Assembly (NCBI GenBank): GCA_017795085.1
Contig: CP051246.1
Span: 4,094,514-4,158,513, forward strand
Direction of reading: 5' to 3'
Source of the DNA: Salegentibacter sp.
Lineage (GTDB): Bacteria > Bacteroidota > Bacteroidia > Flavobacteriales > Flavobacteriaceae
Length of the DNA stretch: 64,000 nucleotides
Shown one piece after another: positions 16,321-23,473 of this stretch. The position numbers were made by a program, and so were the translations under genes. Under the pieces are notes generated by a model. It saw nothing but the letters and a program-made list of their open reading frames with translations. It made no database searches and was not told the DNA's origin. Positions within the stretch are counted from its first letter, which is position 1. The number at the start of each line of letters is the position of its first letter.

Positions 16321-17229
16321 TTATTTTCTTAGTTTGTGAGTTTCTAATAAATAAATTGCTAGTGTTGAACCTGCACCTACAGCTAATTTAGCGTGTCGTG
16401 GTTGCAAACCTTTAAAATCACCATCTTTTCCGTGGCCACTCCCATATTCATTTCTAATCTCTCCAATTCCCTGAACAACTGAAGATAAACTTCCCAATAT
16501 TTGTTTTATTGATTTTGCAGCCTTTACTTCATCTGAAATATCATCAGGCGTTAATTTTAAAAGTTTAGTTGTCTCTTTCATTAATTTCGGAAGATCCCAA
16601 GATTTCTCATATTTGATTTTTCTGTCTTGAAAAATGGATTTACAACAAGTTTCAATTAATTCTTTTGCCAGTCCAATTGCTATATGAGGAGAATTTTCAA
16701 TTGATGTTTCCATCAGGTTAATTTGCTGAGTTACATATTCAGCATTTAAAATTTCCCGGATATTCTCGGTTCTTTTTACTAGGGATTCTTTCCCCGTAAT
16801 TTTCATTCTACCCACGAAAATTGGTCTACAGGAAATTTTGGTTTTTTCAACTATTTCAAAATTATCACTCCGGAGGTTGTCATTGAATATTTGTAAAAGT
16901 TTATTTACCTCTGATTTATCAGCTCTAACAATTGGATGTACCATCTCACATAAGAAATTCAAGAATTTTGAATCATCACACCTCATTAAATTGAATCTCT
17001 CATCATGAAAAATCCAATTATCCTCCCAATCATTTGGATTATTTAGACGATGTTGCCAAATATCACCAGCGGCATTCTCGAATCTGCTATCATAGGATTC
17101 CATTTCTTCTAAATTGAAAATTCTAGATAAGAAATCAATTTCTTCGAGTCTTCCTGACCACCAAAAACCTTCTACTTGAATGAAATCAAAAATATTCCGT
17201 CTTGTTATTTCTGAGATTTTATTGGCCAA
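16321..17229 (-). CDS. Abortive-infection protein (AbiJ N-terminal type plus Abi_C)
   Basis: A 302-residue protein. Residues 1-110 match the AbiJ-type N-terminal domain (SGRLEEIDFLSRIFNLEEME, FENAAGDIWQHRLNNPNDWE, LNFLCEMVHPIVR). The C-terminal half is the Abi_C domain: SPHIAIGLAKELIETCCKSI near residue 182 and GEIRNEYGSGHGKDG near 262, a HEPN-type RNxxxxxH motif. Abi proteins stop phage spread by harming the infected cell, often by RNA cleavage. The start overlaps nothing and lies 2 bp after the upstream gene 17232-17615, so the two are one operon. Domain identity is strong; phage activity is inferred. Confidence 0.82.
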   Translation of the reverse strand: MANKISEITRRNIFDFIQVEGFWWSGRLEEIDFLSRIFNLEEMESYDSRFENAAGDIWQHRLNNPNDWEDNWIFHDERFNLMRCDDSKFLNFLCEMVHPIVRADKSEVNKLLQIFNDNLRSDNFEIVEKTKISCRPIFVGRMKITGKESLVKRTENIREILNAEYVTQQINLMETSIENSPHIAIGLAKELIETCCKSIFQDRKIKYEKSWDLPKLMKETTKLLKLTPDDISDEVKAAKSIKQILGSLSSVVQGIGEIRNEYGSGHGKDGDFKGLQPRHAKLAVGAGSTLAIYLLETHKLRK

Positions 17230-17231
17230 AA

Positions 17232-17615
17232 TTAATTTTCTTTAAGTGCAATTTCAAGAATAAGATAATTAGTATTTTGCCCAAGAACTAAGTTGAAACC
17301 TTCTTGATCACGACTAAATTCTTCCGGAATATCATCTACTTCAATTTCTTTTTCACCTTCTGCTTTTAAATATTCATTGAAGATTAGAATTACCTCACAT
17401 TTTAATTCTTTAGGAAAGAAAAGTTTAATACTTCTCCATCTTTCTTTAGTGTTTGCCCAATATTCATAGCTGCTTAAATAATAGTGGTTTTTGAAATCTT
17501 GATTTTGGATTTGATCCAAATCCGAGCCAATAGGATAGGGAAATTCTAATTGAAATATTTCTTTATCTATTCCTAACTTTTCTGATAAGTAATTGGTAAG
17601 TGTAAAATAATCCAT
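17232..17615 (-). CDS. Small partner protein upstream of the Abi_C gene
   Basis: A 127-residue acidic soluble protein (MDYFTLTNYLSEKLGIDKEI ... NTNYLILEIALKEN) with no recognised domain. It is the first gene of a tight operon: its stop is only 2 bp from the start of the AbiJ/Abi_C gene. In toxin-like abortive systems such a small cotranscribed gene is often the control or sensor subunit, which is the most economical guess here. Nothing in the sequence proves it. Confidence 0.55.
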   Translation of the reverse strand: MDYFTLTNYLSEKLGIDKEIFQLEFPYPIGSDLDQIQNQDFKNHYYLSSYEYWANTKERWRSIKLFFPKELKCEVILIFNEYLKAEGEKEIEVDDIPEEFSRDQEGFNLVLGQNTNYLILEIALKEN

Positions 17616-17625
17616 TTATTTTGTA

Positions 17626-17755
17626 TTAGTTGTTCATATTTAAACCATGAAACAGTTCATTGGAATCATCCCAGGCATTAACCAGTTTCCGCTTAATATA
17701 CTCTTTGTAAGCTTCCCTTAAAAATGAACTTTTTAAAAGTATAATATAAGTTTTT
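17626..17755 (-). pseudogene. C-terminal gene remnant
   Basis: A start-less minus-strand frame gives LLKSSFLREAYKEYIKRKLV, then NAWDDSNELFHGLNMNN and a stop at 17626. It reads like a real helical C-terminus but has no upstream gene. The family is not recognised. Confidence 0.35.
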
Positions 17756-17780
17756 TATTCTTTCAAGGTTTTACAGAATT

Positions 17781-17812
17781 TAAAAAGTTCCTTATAAACA
17801 TAAAGAACCTTT
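17781..17812 (-). terminator. Terminator after the 17820-18341 gene
   Basis: An inverted repeat (aaagttccttat and ataaagaacctttt, with a few mismatches) lies 8 bp past the stop and is followed by T-rich sequence on the minus strand. Confidence 0.6.
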
Positions 17813-17819
17813 TAGATTA

Positions 17820-18341
17820 TTAATTTTTTGGTGTTGGATGAAAGGTATGTCTTAGAATGTTTACATTTTCATTTGTGAAACCTAATTCTAAATTTTTAGC
17901 GCTATGATCATTCTTATAAGAGGAGGGGTAAGGTTTACCGGAAGTATTTCTATTCCATACTATCCAAAAAGTATCATACCCTTTCTCACTTAGTACTTGT
18001 AGCTTTCCATATGAAGCCTTTTTATTTGAGCTATCTAATTCAATAGCAATATCTTTCCCGTTGGGATTGATTATGATAAAATCAACAATTCCACCATATT
18101 TTCTTTTATAGGTTTTTCTAAAAATTTCTGGCATCTCAAATTCAACCTCGGGAACCACTCTCAAATTTAATCTTTTACTTGTTTGTAATATTGAAGCTGT
18201 CATGGTCTTGGTAAAATCTGATTTTAAAGGGATGTAATGGTAATCAAATCGACCAATGTCAATTTTCTCAATATCATCCATTATTTGATTCATTATTTCA
18301 TTTGATGTTAATCCTGTTTTTGTCGAATTCTGGTCTTTCAT
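17820..18341 (-). CDS. PD-(D/E)XK nuclease-like protein
   Basis: A 173-residue protein. The centre reads YGGIVDFIIINPNGKDIAIE followed by LDSSN: an Asp at the end of a strand, then about ten residues to an I-x-E pair, close to the D...ExK pattern of PD-(D/E)XK nucleases and restriction endonuclease-like folds. The usual Lys is replaced (AIELDSS). Upstream, RLNLRVVPEVEFEMP gives a helix-strand element typical of the fold, and downstream DTFWIVWNRN is another strand. It may be a small nuclease, restriction-like effector or inactive relative. It stands alone between a terminator and a hairpin repeat. Confidence 0.55.
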   Translation of the reverse strand: MKDQNSTKTGLTSNEIMNQIMDDIEKIDIGRFDYHYIPLKSDFTKTMTASILQTSKRLNLRVVPEVEFEMPEIFRKTYKRKYGGIVDFIIINPNGKDIAIELDSSNKKASYGKLQVLSEKGYDTFWIVWNRNTSGKPYPSSYKNDHSAKNLELGFTNENVNILRHTFHPTPKN

Positions 18342-18389
18342 AATGTTTAGATTTAAATATTTTCTTTTTTGATGCTGAACAGATTTACT

Positions 18390-18455
18390 CTATACAATCT
18401 TGATAAAGACGTATAAAAAATGTAATGGCTTTATGCCGTCTTCAAGATTGTATAG
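18390..18455. repeat. 66-nt inverted repeat
   Basis: ctatacaatcttga and tcaagattgtatag pair perfectly, and the stem continues through aagacg/cgtctt after a small bulge, giving about 20 bp with a 25-nt loop. It lies 49 bp upstream of the minus-strand nuclease-like gene. There is no T-run, so it is not a standard terminator. It could be an operator, a small transposon relic or an attachment remnant. Confidence 0.6.
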
Positions 18456-18512
18456 GGTAGTTTTGCGATCGAAAAAAGGATAAGTGAATCTTACTTTAGC
18501 CTGAATTATGTT

Positions 18513-18715
18513 ACCAGCATCTAACAGGAATTTTGTTTGGTTAAATTAAAAAGAAGTGATTTTGAATTTGGAGGTGCTTTGGGAGTTTCCTATAAAATTA
18601 AGAACGGATTTTTTGGTGCGGTTCGTTATTTTCATGGGTTTACGAATGCTATCAATTGCTTTCACAACTACCTATACCAATAAAGGATTTCAGTTAGGTA
18701 CCGGTTATATGTCTG
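18513..18715 (+). pseudogene. Remnant of a porin-like outer-membrane barrel protein
   Basis: One plus-strand frame gives SDFEFGGALGVSYKIKNGFF then GAVRYFHGFTNAI; after a frameshift the next gives KGFQLGTGYM. The alternation and the terminal barrel strand match small outer-membrane beta-barrel (porin family) proteins of Bacteroidota. There is no start or signal peptide. It is probably host debris at the border of the inserted element. Confidence 0.5.
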
Positions 18716-18840
18716 TGGGCAATCACACTCGCCAGCCGTACTGTTTTTATGTGTGCCAAAAGACAAGCGTTGTATAGGCGAGGCTTTCAAACTACCTGAA
18801 GATGCTGTATTTTCAAATCTTTAAAGTATTTTCAGCTAAT
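18716..18840. other. Spacer with a cacac/gtgtg hairpin
   Basis: ggcaatcacac and gtgtgcc form an imperfect hairpin around 18719-18761, between the porin remnant and the mobilisation genes. It could mark the inner border of the element. Confidence 0.3.
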
Positions 18841-19329
18841 TTAATTTCCCAACCACTCTTTGTATTTCAGGGCTGTTTCTGGATGCTCATTGAAGAACCT
18901 AATGACACTTTCAGTTTGACTTTTAAGTTTATTGTTATCTTTCATTAAGTTTTCAAGCTGCGATTTATTAATTGAGTCGTTAAAAGTCACATATAGCATT
19001 GCGTTAGCAGATAAAAAAATGAAAATGTTTAAAACAGTTAGATATAGCAGTTTATTAGAGCTAACTTTTCTTTGGACACTGAGCAATTCTTTATTGTTCC
19101 TTATGGTTTGAGCATGGAAATTTTCAAAATCCTTTCTGAGAATTTGCCTATTAGATTGTTTCATTGCTTCAAGCTCGGCTACATTAAAATCTACTTTTAG
19201 GTATTTAAGCTTGGAGATAGAATTACTTAATATTTCATTCCGTTCTTTGGTTACCTTCTGAAATTCATCCATTTGCTGAATTAAAATCTCAACTAATTCT
19301 GAAACTTTCGGTTTTGCTTGTTTAGCCAT
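18841..19329 (-). CDS. Mobilisation-associated membrane protein
   Basis: A 162-residue protein with long helical N- and C-terminal regions and one transmembrane segment (LLYLTVLNIFIFLSANAMLY, about residues 93-112). It lies 5 bp after the relaxase gene on the same strand, the position where Bacteroides-type mobilisable elements often carry a MobB-like accessory membrane protein. No catalytic motif is visible. It may tether the relaxosome to the membrane or coupling protein, which is inferred from position and topology. Confidence 0.6.
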   Translation of the reverse strand: MAKQAKPKVSELVEILIQQMDEFQKVTKERNEILSNSISKLKYLKVDFNVAELEAMKQSNRQILRKDFENFHAQTIRNNKELLSVQRKVSSNKLLYLTVLNIFIFLSANAMLYVTFNDSINKSQLENLMKDNNKLKSQTESVIRFFNEHPETALKYKEWLGN

Positions 19330-19334
19330 AATAA

Positions 19335-20228
19335 TTAGCGATTTCTTGAATTTCTCCTTCTTTTCTTTTTCGAGTTTTCATCTGGTGTCTCATCTACATA
19401 GTTTCCTAGTAGAGATAACAATGAACTGAACTTCTCGGTATTTAAACTATGAGCTTGCAATAGTTGCTCCTGATTTAAACCTCTATCCATACCAGGGCTC
19501 TCAGCAGTAAACAATTCATTCAACTTCATATTTCGGTCTACCTCACTAGCTTTTAAATTGATTCCCGTAGCATCGTGTATGAACCGAAACCCCTGAATAT
19601 TTCCCTGCTTATTAATAGTTGGTAGTATCTGGATTCCACGTTTAGCCATTTCTGTTTGATACTTTTTCAGGTTTTTGGGTTTCGACTTTAATACGAGATA
19701 ATTAGCTTTTTTAATGATGTTCTTCACCTCTTTATTAGAGTTTTTTCGCTTTCTCTCGGCAGCTTCTTTTAAATCTTTGGCTGAAGTAAGCCCATATTCT
19801 AATGCCGCTTTATGTGCGGCTTCCTGTGCATACTTGCTAATAAAATTATCCTTAAGTAATTTACCATTAGTCTTGACCCGGTTCATAAGTATATGCACGT
19901 GTTTATGGTCTTTTTCCGTATGGACAAAGGCTATAAATTGCCGCTGTTTAGGATCAAGATCCAATTCTTTCAAAAAATTTTCCGTTAGGTTCTTTAATTG
20001 GTCATTAGACATTTGGCTACCATCCTTTATGCTTGGGGATAAGACAATACTGATTGTATTGTTTGTGCACCTTAAATTCTGATTCTGAATGATAGTCATA
20101 TCGGAATACAATTCCTTTGGCGTTATTCCAGAAAGGCCGTTGCGAAAAAGTTCATAGCCTTTTTGCTCATTAACTACGTAATTAAAAAGTGCTGTTCCTC
20201 CAGGGCAAGATTTGGCTTTACTAATCAT
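19335..20228 (-). CDS. mobA: Relaxase, MobA/VirD2 family
   Basis: A 297-residue mobilisation nuclease. The N-terminal part has PGGTALFNYVVNEQKGYELF with candidate catalytic tyrosines at 17 and 25. Motif III follows as FVHTEKDHKHVHILMNRV near residue 101, supplying the metal-binding histidines. The C-terminus is basic (KKKRRRNSRNR). It should nick oriT and remain covalently bound to the transferred strand. Its start overlaps the end of mobC by 4 bp, so the two are translationally coupled. A separate conjugative machinery is not in the window, so the element would be mobilised in trans. Confidence 0.9.
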   Translation of the reverse strand: MISKAKSCPGGTALFNYVVNEQKGYELFRNGLSGITPKELYSDMTIIQNQNLRCTNNTISIVLSPSIKDGSQMSNDQLKNLTENFLKELDLDPKQRQFIAFVHTEKDHKHVHILMNRVKTNGKLLKDNFISKYAQEAAHKAALEYGLTSAKDLKEAAERKRKNSNKEVKNIIKKANYLVLKSKPKNLKKYQTEMAKRGIQILPTINKQGNIQGFRFIHDATGINLKASEVDRNMKLNELFTAESPGMDRGLNQEQLLQAHSLNTEKFSSLLSLLGNYVDETPDENSKKKRRRNSRNR

Positions 20229-20524
20229 TTTAATTTATTTAGATGTGATCGAATTAATTTTGCGGTTGCTATAGAGGTTTCTTTTACTCCGGTAACATCT
20301 CCTAACTTGTAAAGGTTTCCAATCCTTCTGAAATTGTCACTAAATTTATTTAGCTGCTTATAAACTTCTAATTCATCTGGACTGAGCTTATAAGTTATCG
20401 GGTAACTCATAGCTGTATTTCTAAGAAATTCAGATACAGTACACCCGGCTTTATCGGCTCTCTTTTTTATATATAAATGTTCAGTACGGGTAACCCTAAA
20501 TTCTATTTTCTTTATTCTTTTCAT
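20225..20524 (-). CDS. mobC: Mobilisation protein MobC (relaxosome accessory)
   Basis: A 99-residue basic protein. The N-terminus has the ribbon-helix-helix type pattern KRIKKIEFRVTRTEHLYIKK then ADKAGCTVSEFLRNTAM, followed by the MobC-family segment LNKFSDNFRRIGNLYK. Such proteins bind next to oriT and help the relaxase open the nick region. It is the first gene of the mobC-mobA-18841 operon, with a likely oriT directly upstream at 20525-20626. Confidence 0.88.
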   Translation of the reverse strand: MKRIKKIEFRVTRTEHLYIKKRADKAGCTVSEFLRNTAMSYPITYKLSPDELEVYKQLNKFSDNFRRIGNLYKLGDVTGVKETSIATAKLIRSHLNKLK

Positions 20525-20626
20525 TGTGTTTTATTTTGCGACCTTCGGGAGAAAAACGAGATGTGAATGGGCTGAAAATTTTAAAAATTTGTCAGGACAT
20601 TGACACCTCTCGATATATTATTACGT
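20525..20626. other. Candidate oriT
   Basis: This is the gap between primase and mobC. It contains the GC-richer block gcgaccttcgggagaaaaac (20537-20556) and a small inverted repeat, gtca...tgac (20591-20604), features common at origins of transfer next to mobC in Bacteroides-type elements. The nick site cannot be placed. Confidence 0.45.
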
Positions 20627-21481
20627 TTATTTACCTGTCTTTAATGCTATTACAAATTCATTTAAGTCTTTATAATTCGGGTATAAAAGCCGATTATCCT
20701 TGGCATTTTTCCAGATATTTTTTAGAGCTTCAGTTGCTTTATTTCCAGCTTTGTCATTATCTAAAAACAGTTCTATCTTTTTATAATCTGGAAATTTATT
20801 TTTTATGCGATTTATGAGAGAGACAGAATTCAAAACCAAATAATCCGATTCATCAAATTCTAAAATCTCCTGGATTTGAAGAAAAGATAGATAGTCAAAG
20901 TAGCCTTCGAAAATGCAAAGTTTATCACTTCCTTTTTGGATAGTGGAGAGGTCTTTTTTGCCAAGGCAAACTTTAGCATATTTATTTCGAATCTCCAACC
21001 CGCAAGAATCATTTTCAAAACCAAGTCCGAAATAAGATTTACCACTGACGGTATAGTGAACCTCCTTGAGGAATCGACTTTGCTTAAATATTCTTCGTTT
21101 CTTCATATAATTGATAAGTGCTGGGTGCTGTACCGATTTAATTTCTCGAATCCTCCAATCTTCTTTTTTTCTTTCAAAAGCAACCTTCTTTACTGAATGA
21201 TTATGCTTAGGAAAAGAAAAAGATATCTTTGATAGGTATTCCAAAGCTTCCGGCACAGAATGGCCTTTTACGGTTTTAACTAAAGACACATTATCGTAGG
21301 TTTTTCCGGTTCCAAAATCGTGAGCTTTATTTGTCTTAAAGTTTAAATGTAGACTAGGGGTCTCTTCCTCACGGTTCAGAGCAAGGTAAAAAGCACCATC
21401 TTTAGAGTTCTTGCTTGGGAAAAAAGAAAGAGATTCGAAAACTTTTTCCATTGGTATTTGGTTGGCTTGGCTGCAGTTCAT
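20627..21481 (-). CDS. Toprim primase-like protein of the mobilisable element
   Basis: A 284-residue protein. The N-terminal 90 residues follow the CHC2-primase layout (PSLHLNFKTNKAHDFGTGKT) but lack the zinc-binding Cys/His set. The C-terminal half is a Toprim domain with KLCIFEGYFDYLSFLQ near residue 190 (conserved Glu) and KIELFLDNDKAGNKATEAL near 238 (DxD). Such proteins prime replication of NBU-like elements after transfer. It starts upstream of a repeat-rich region and is followed by the oriT region and mob genes, all on one strand. Confidence 0.85.
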   Translation of the reverse strand: MNCSQANQIPMEKVFESLSFFPSKNSKDGAFYLALNREEETPSLHLNFKTNKAHDFGTGKTYDNVSLVKTVKGHSVPEALEYLSKISFSFPKHNHSVKKVAFERKKEDWRIREIKSVQHPALINYMKKRRIFKQSRFLKEVHYTVSGKSYFGLGFENDSCGLEIRNKYAKVCLGKKDLSTIQKGSDKLCIFEGYFDYLSFLQIQEILEFDESDYLVLNSVSLINRIKNKFPDYKKIELFLDNDKAGNKATEALKNIWKNAKDNRLLYPNYKDLNEFVIALKTGK

Positions 21482-21516
21482 AATTAGTGTTGTGTGTGAT
21501 TTTTATTTTGGTGTTT

Positions 21517-21660
21517 TTTGTTGAATTGTTGAGAGTCCATCTTTACACTCTATGAATACCGGGTTTAGCTCCTCAACAGACTCTCAACAAACTCAACAAA
21601 TTTTTAAGTTTCATTCAACAAACTCTCAACAAACTAAAGGGTGCTTAAGTTTGTTGAGTA
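21517..21660. repeat. Iteron-like repeats, possible replication origin
   Basis: Between the primase and helicase genes, direct and inverted copies of ctcaacaaact recur: ttgttgaattgttgagag (21519-21536), then clustered ctcaaca units at 21572, 21583, 21592 and 21625, a ttcaacaaactc unit at 21614, and an inverted ttgttgag at 21651. The spacing is irregular at 9-30 bp. Position and repetition suit initiator binding or autoregulation. Confidence 0.6.
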
Positions 21661-21702
21661 CTTCGTGGAACTATAAGTATCTTATTTATAGTTCCTTATA
21701 TC

Positions 21703-22950
21703 TTAATTCAACAATTCAACAAATTTTTCGATGAATTTTTTATCAATTGTATAGAATCGGCCTACTGTAGAGTTAGAATAAAATTCTCCATCATAACTTA
21801 AACTTGTTTGGTCATATGTTAATCCGTTTTTCTGAGGTTCTAACATCCATCTTTCTTTGAGTACTTTTCTGACTTGATTCCGAGTAACGCTTCTCCAATT
21901 AAACATTTGTTTCAGCATTTGTACAATATCTTTTGGCACAACCTGTATTTGGGAACTCTCTGTTGATTGAAAGTATTCGAAAATCAATTCAGCCATTTTA
22001 TTCTCTATTGGATTATTATTTTTGAATATTAATTTCTCCAATGCTTTGGTTCGAATTTGCGCAGGAGTGAACCACATTCGAGTTTTAGCCTCTGTAGAAT
22101 AAGGTATCTCTTTAAGATATCTAAGAAAATAGGTGGCTTCTGATTTGAGCTTATTTAGTATATTAATATCCTCTGTTTCTATACTTTTGATTTTTCTAAC
22201 CCAAAACCGAATTTCTTCTGGATCGATTTGAACAAAGGAAGTTTCATTGTTCGAGCAAAGAATAAATTTAGCGAAGAAGTCAACTTCCCTTCGGTCGATA
22301 CCTTTCTTCTCTAATTTATCTCTATCAGTAGTGCTCAAAAATTTTAATCGTTCAGCCAATTGTTTATTATCTAGAAATGCTTCGTCGATGAGAACCAATA
22401 ACTTTCCTGACCAGTCTGCATTAAATTGGGAGGCGAATGCATCTCCTTTTACGTAAGTGGCGTTCATTCCAAATAGAATTTGTAACCATTTAAGGAATGT
22501 GCTTTTTCCAGTAGATCGTTCTGTGCTGACCAAACTCAGAATTGGAAGTTTTTGTACCGGTCGTAGTAATAGAATCTTCAAGTAGTCCAATCCTAATTCA
22601 AGTTGCTCACCAAAAATGTGTTTAAGAAATGCTAAGCTGCTTTTAATCTTATTTCTAAATATTAAAAGATCTTGTACTTGTTTCGGATATATTTCTATAG
22701 GCAGTGGGTGATAAAGATTATAAAAATTTTCAACTCTTTTTTTATAATCCAAATGATCTGGTATAATCACAAAGCCATCTAATTTTTCGATATTACCTAG
22801 AATTTTATTCCCGTGATCCGTCTTGATATTATCTTTAGACCAAGGAATTAAAGTTTCGGTTTTATTTCCATAAATATCAGGCACTTCTGAAGTTTTAAAA
22901 TATTTATTTTGTATACGTTTATAGGGGTATTTGTTTTCTGAGTGTTCCAT
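21703..22950 (-). CDS. Replication helicase (SF3/DUF5906-type)
   Basis: A 415-residue ATPase from ATG 22950; the frame extends upstream to 23037 but the added residues overlap the leader and are not protein-like. Walker A is STERSTGKSTFLKW (about residues 142-155) and Walker B is KLLVLIDEAF (about 183-192), followed by a sensor-like asparagine in ILCSNNETSF. This is the D5/SF3-like helicase arrangement of plasmid and phage replication proteins. It works with the downstream primase. A candidate antisense RNA covers its leader at 22990-23067. Confidence 0.8.
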   Translation of the reverse strand: MEHSENKYPYKRIQNKYFKTSEVPDIYGNKTETLIPWSKDNIKTDHGNKILGNIEKLDGFVIIPDHLDYKKRVENFYNLYHPLPIEIYPKQVQDLLIFRNKIKSSLAFLKHIFGEQLELGLDYLKILLLRPVQKLPILSLVSTERSTGKSTFLKWLQILFGMNATYVKGDAFASQFNADWSGKLLVLIDEAFLDNKQLAERLKFLSTTDRDKLEKKGIDRREVDFFAKFILCSNNETSFVQIDPEEIRFWVRKIKSIETEDINILNKLKSEATYFLRYLKEIPYSTEAKTRMWFTPAQIRTKALEKLIFKNNNPIENKMAELIFEYFQSTESSQIQVVPKDIVQMLKQMFNWRSVTRNQVRKVLKERWMLEPQKNGLTYDQTSLSYDGEFYSNSTVGRFYTIDKKFIEKFVELLN

Positions 22951-22989
22951 TAATATTGAGGTATTATGGAAGCATAGAACAAAATTTTG

Positions 22990-23067
22990 TACATTTGCAC
23001 TATACTTCCCAATTGAAGAGTAAGTATTACAAAGCATAGCTATTTCGAGTAGGTATGCTTTTTTTAT
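22990..23067 (+). ncRNA. Candidate antisense RNA over the helicase leader
   Basis: On the plus strand TACATTTG (22990-22997) matches the Bacteroidota -7 box TAnnTTTG. About 35 bp after it comes a stem aagcata/tatgctt (23032-23060), followed by a T-rich run. No plus-strand gene lies between, so a transcript of roughly 60 nt is predicted, antisense to the 5' leader of the replication helicase. A clear -33 box is not visible. Confidence 0.5.
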
Positions 23068-23069
23068 TT

Positions 23070-23336
23070 TTAATCAGTGACTAGGTTTTGATTCTTAGAG
23101 GCAAACTCGGTGAGTTGTTTTTTTGAAAAAAGGGGGCGTCTACCTATTTGATAATAAGGTATAATTTTATTCTTCTTCCAATTGATAATAGTCTGAACGG
23201 TTCGTCCAAACATTTCGGCAACTTCCATTTGGGTCATTTGATCCTCTTTGGAAGGAAAATATTCTTTGGAGGTTATTGATTGTGGTTTTTCAGAATTTTG
23301 ATTCTTCTCTAATTTCTCCTTTTTAAATACTGGCAT
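23070..23336 (-). CDS. Excisionase-family helix-turn-helix protein
   Basis: An 88-residue basic protein. Residues about 33-80 form a MerR/excisionase-type winged HTH: QMTQMEVAEMFGRTVQTIIN then WKKNKIIPYYQIGRRPLFSK. It lies between the helicase and the integrase side of the element, as in NBU-like elements, where such proteins control excision and expression of replication and mobilisation genes. The first 30 residues are low-complexity and charged. Confidence 0.82.
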   Translation of the reverse strand: MPVFKKEKLEKNQNSEKPQSITSKEYFPSKEDQMTQMEVAEMFGRTVQTIINWKKNKIIPYYQIGRRPLFSKKQLTEFASKNQNLVTD

Positions 23337-23473
23337 GGTAGAATTGCTTTTAATGTGTTTTTACTTATTTCAACACAACAAAACACCAAATAATTAGAGG
23401 AAAATACTTTAGCCAGTATTAGCTTAATTCCATAACAATAAATTTAAATGCTGATAATGAGATAATTATGGTT

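Noticed and set aside
21517..21660. CRISPR-like repeats
   Set aside because: Units are about 11 bp with irregular 9-30 bp spacing and both orientations, lying between replication genes; no unique spacers or cas genes. Iteron-like is a better fit.
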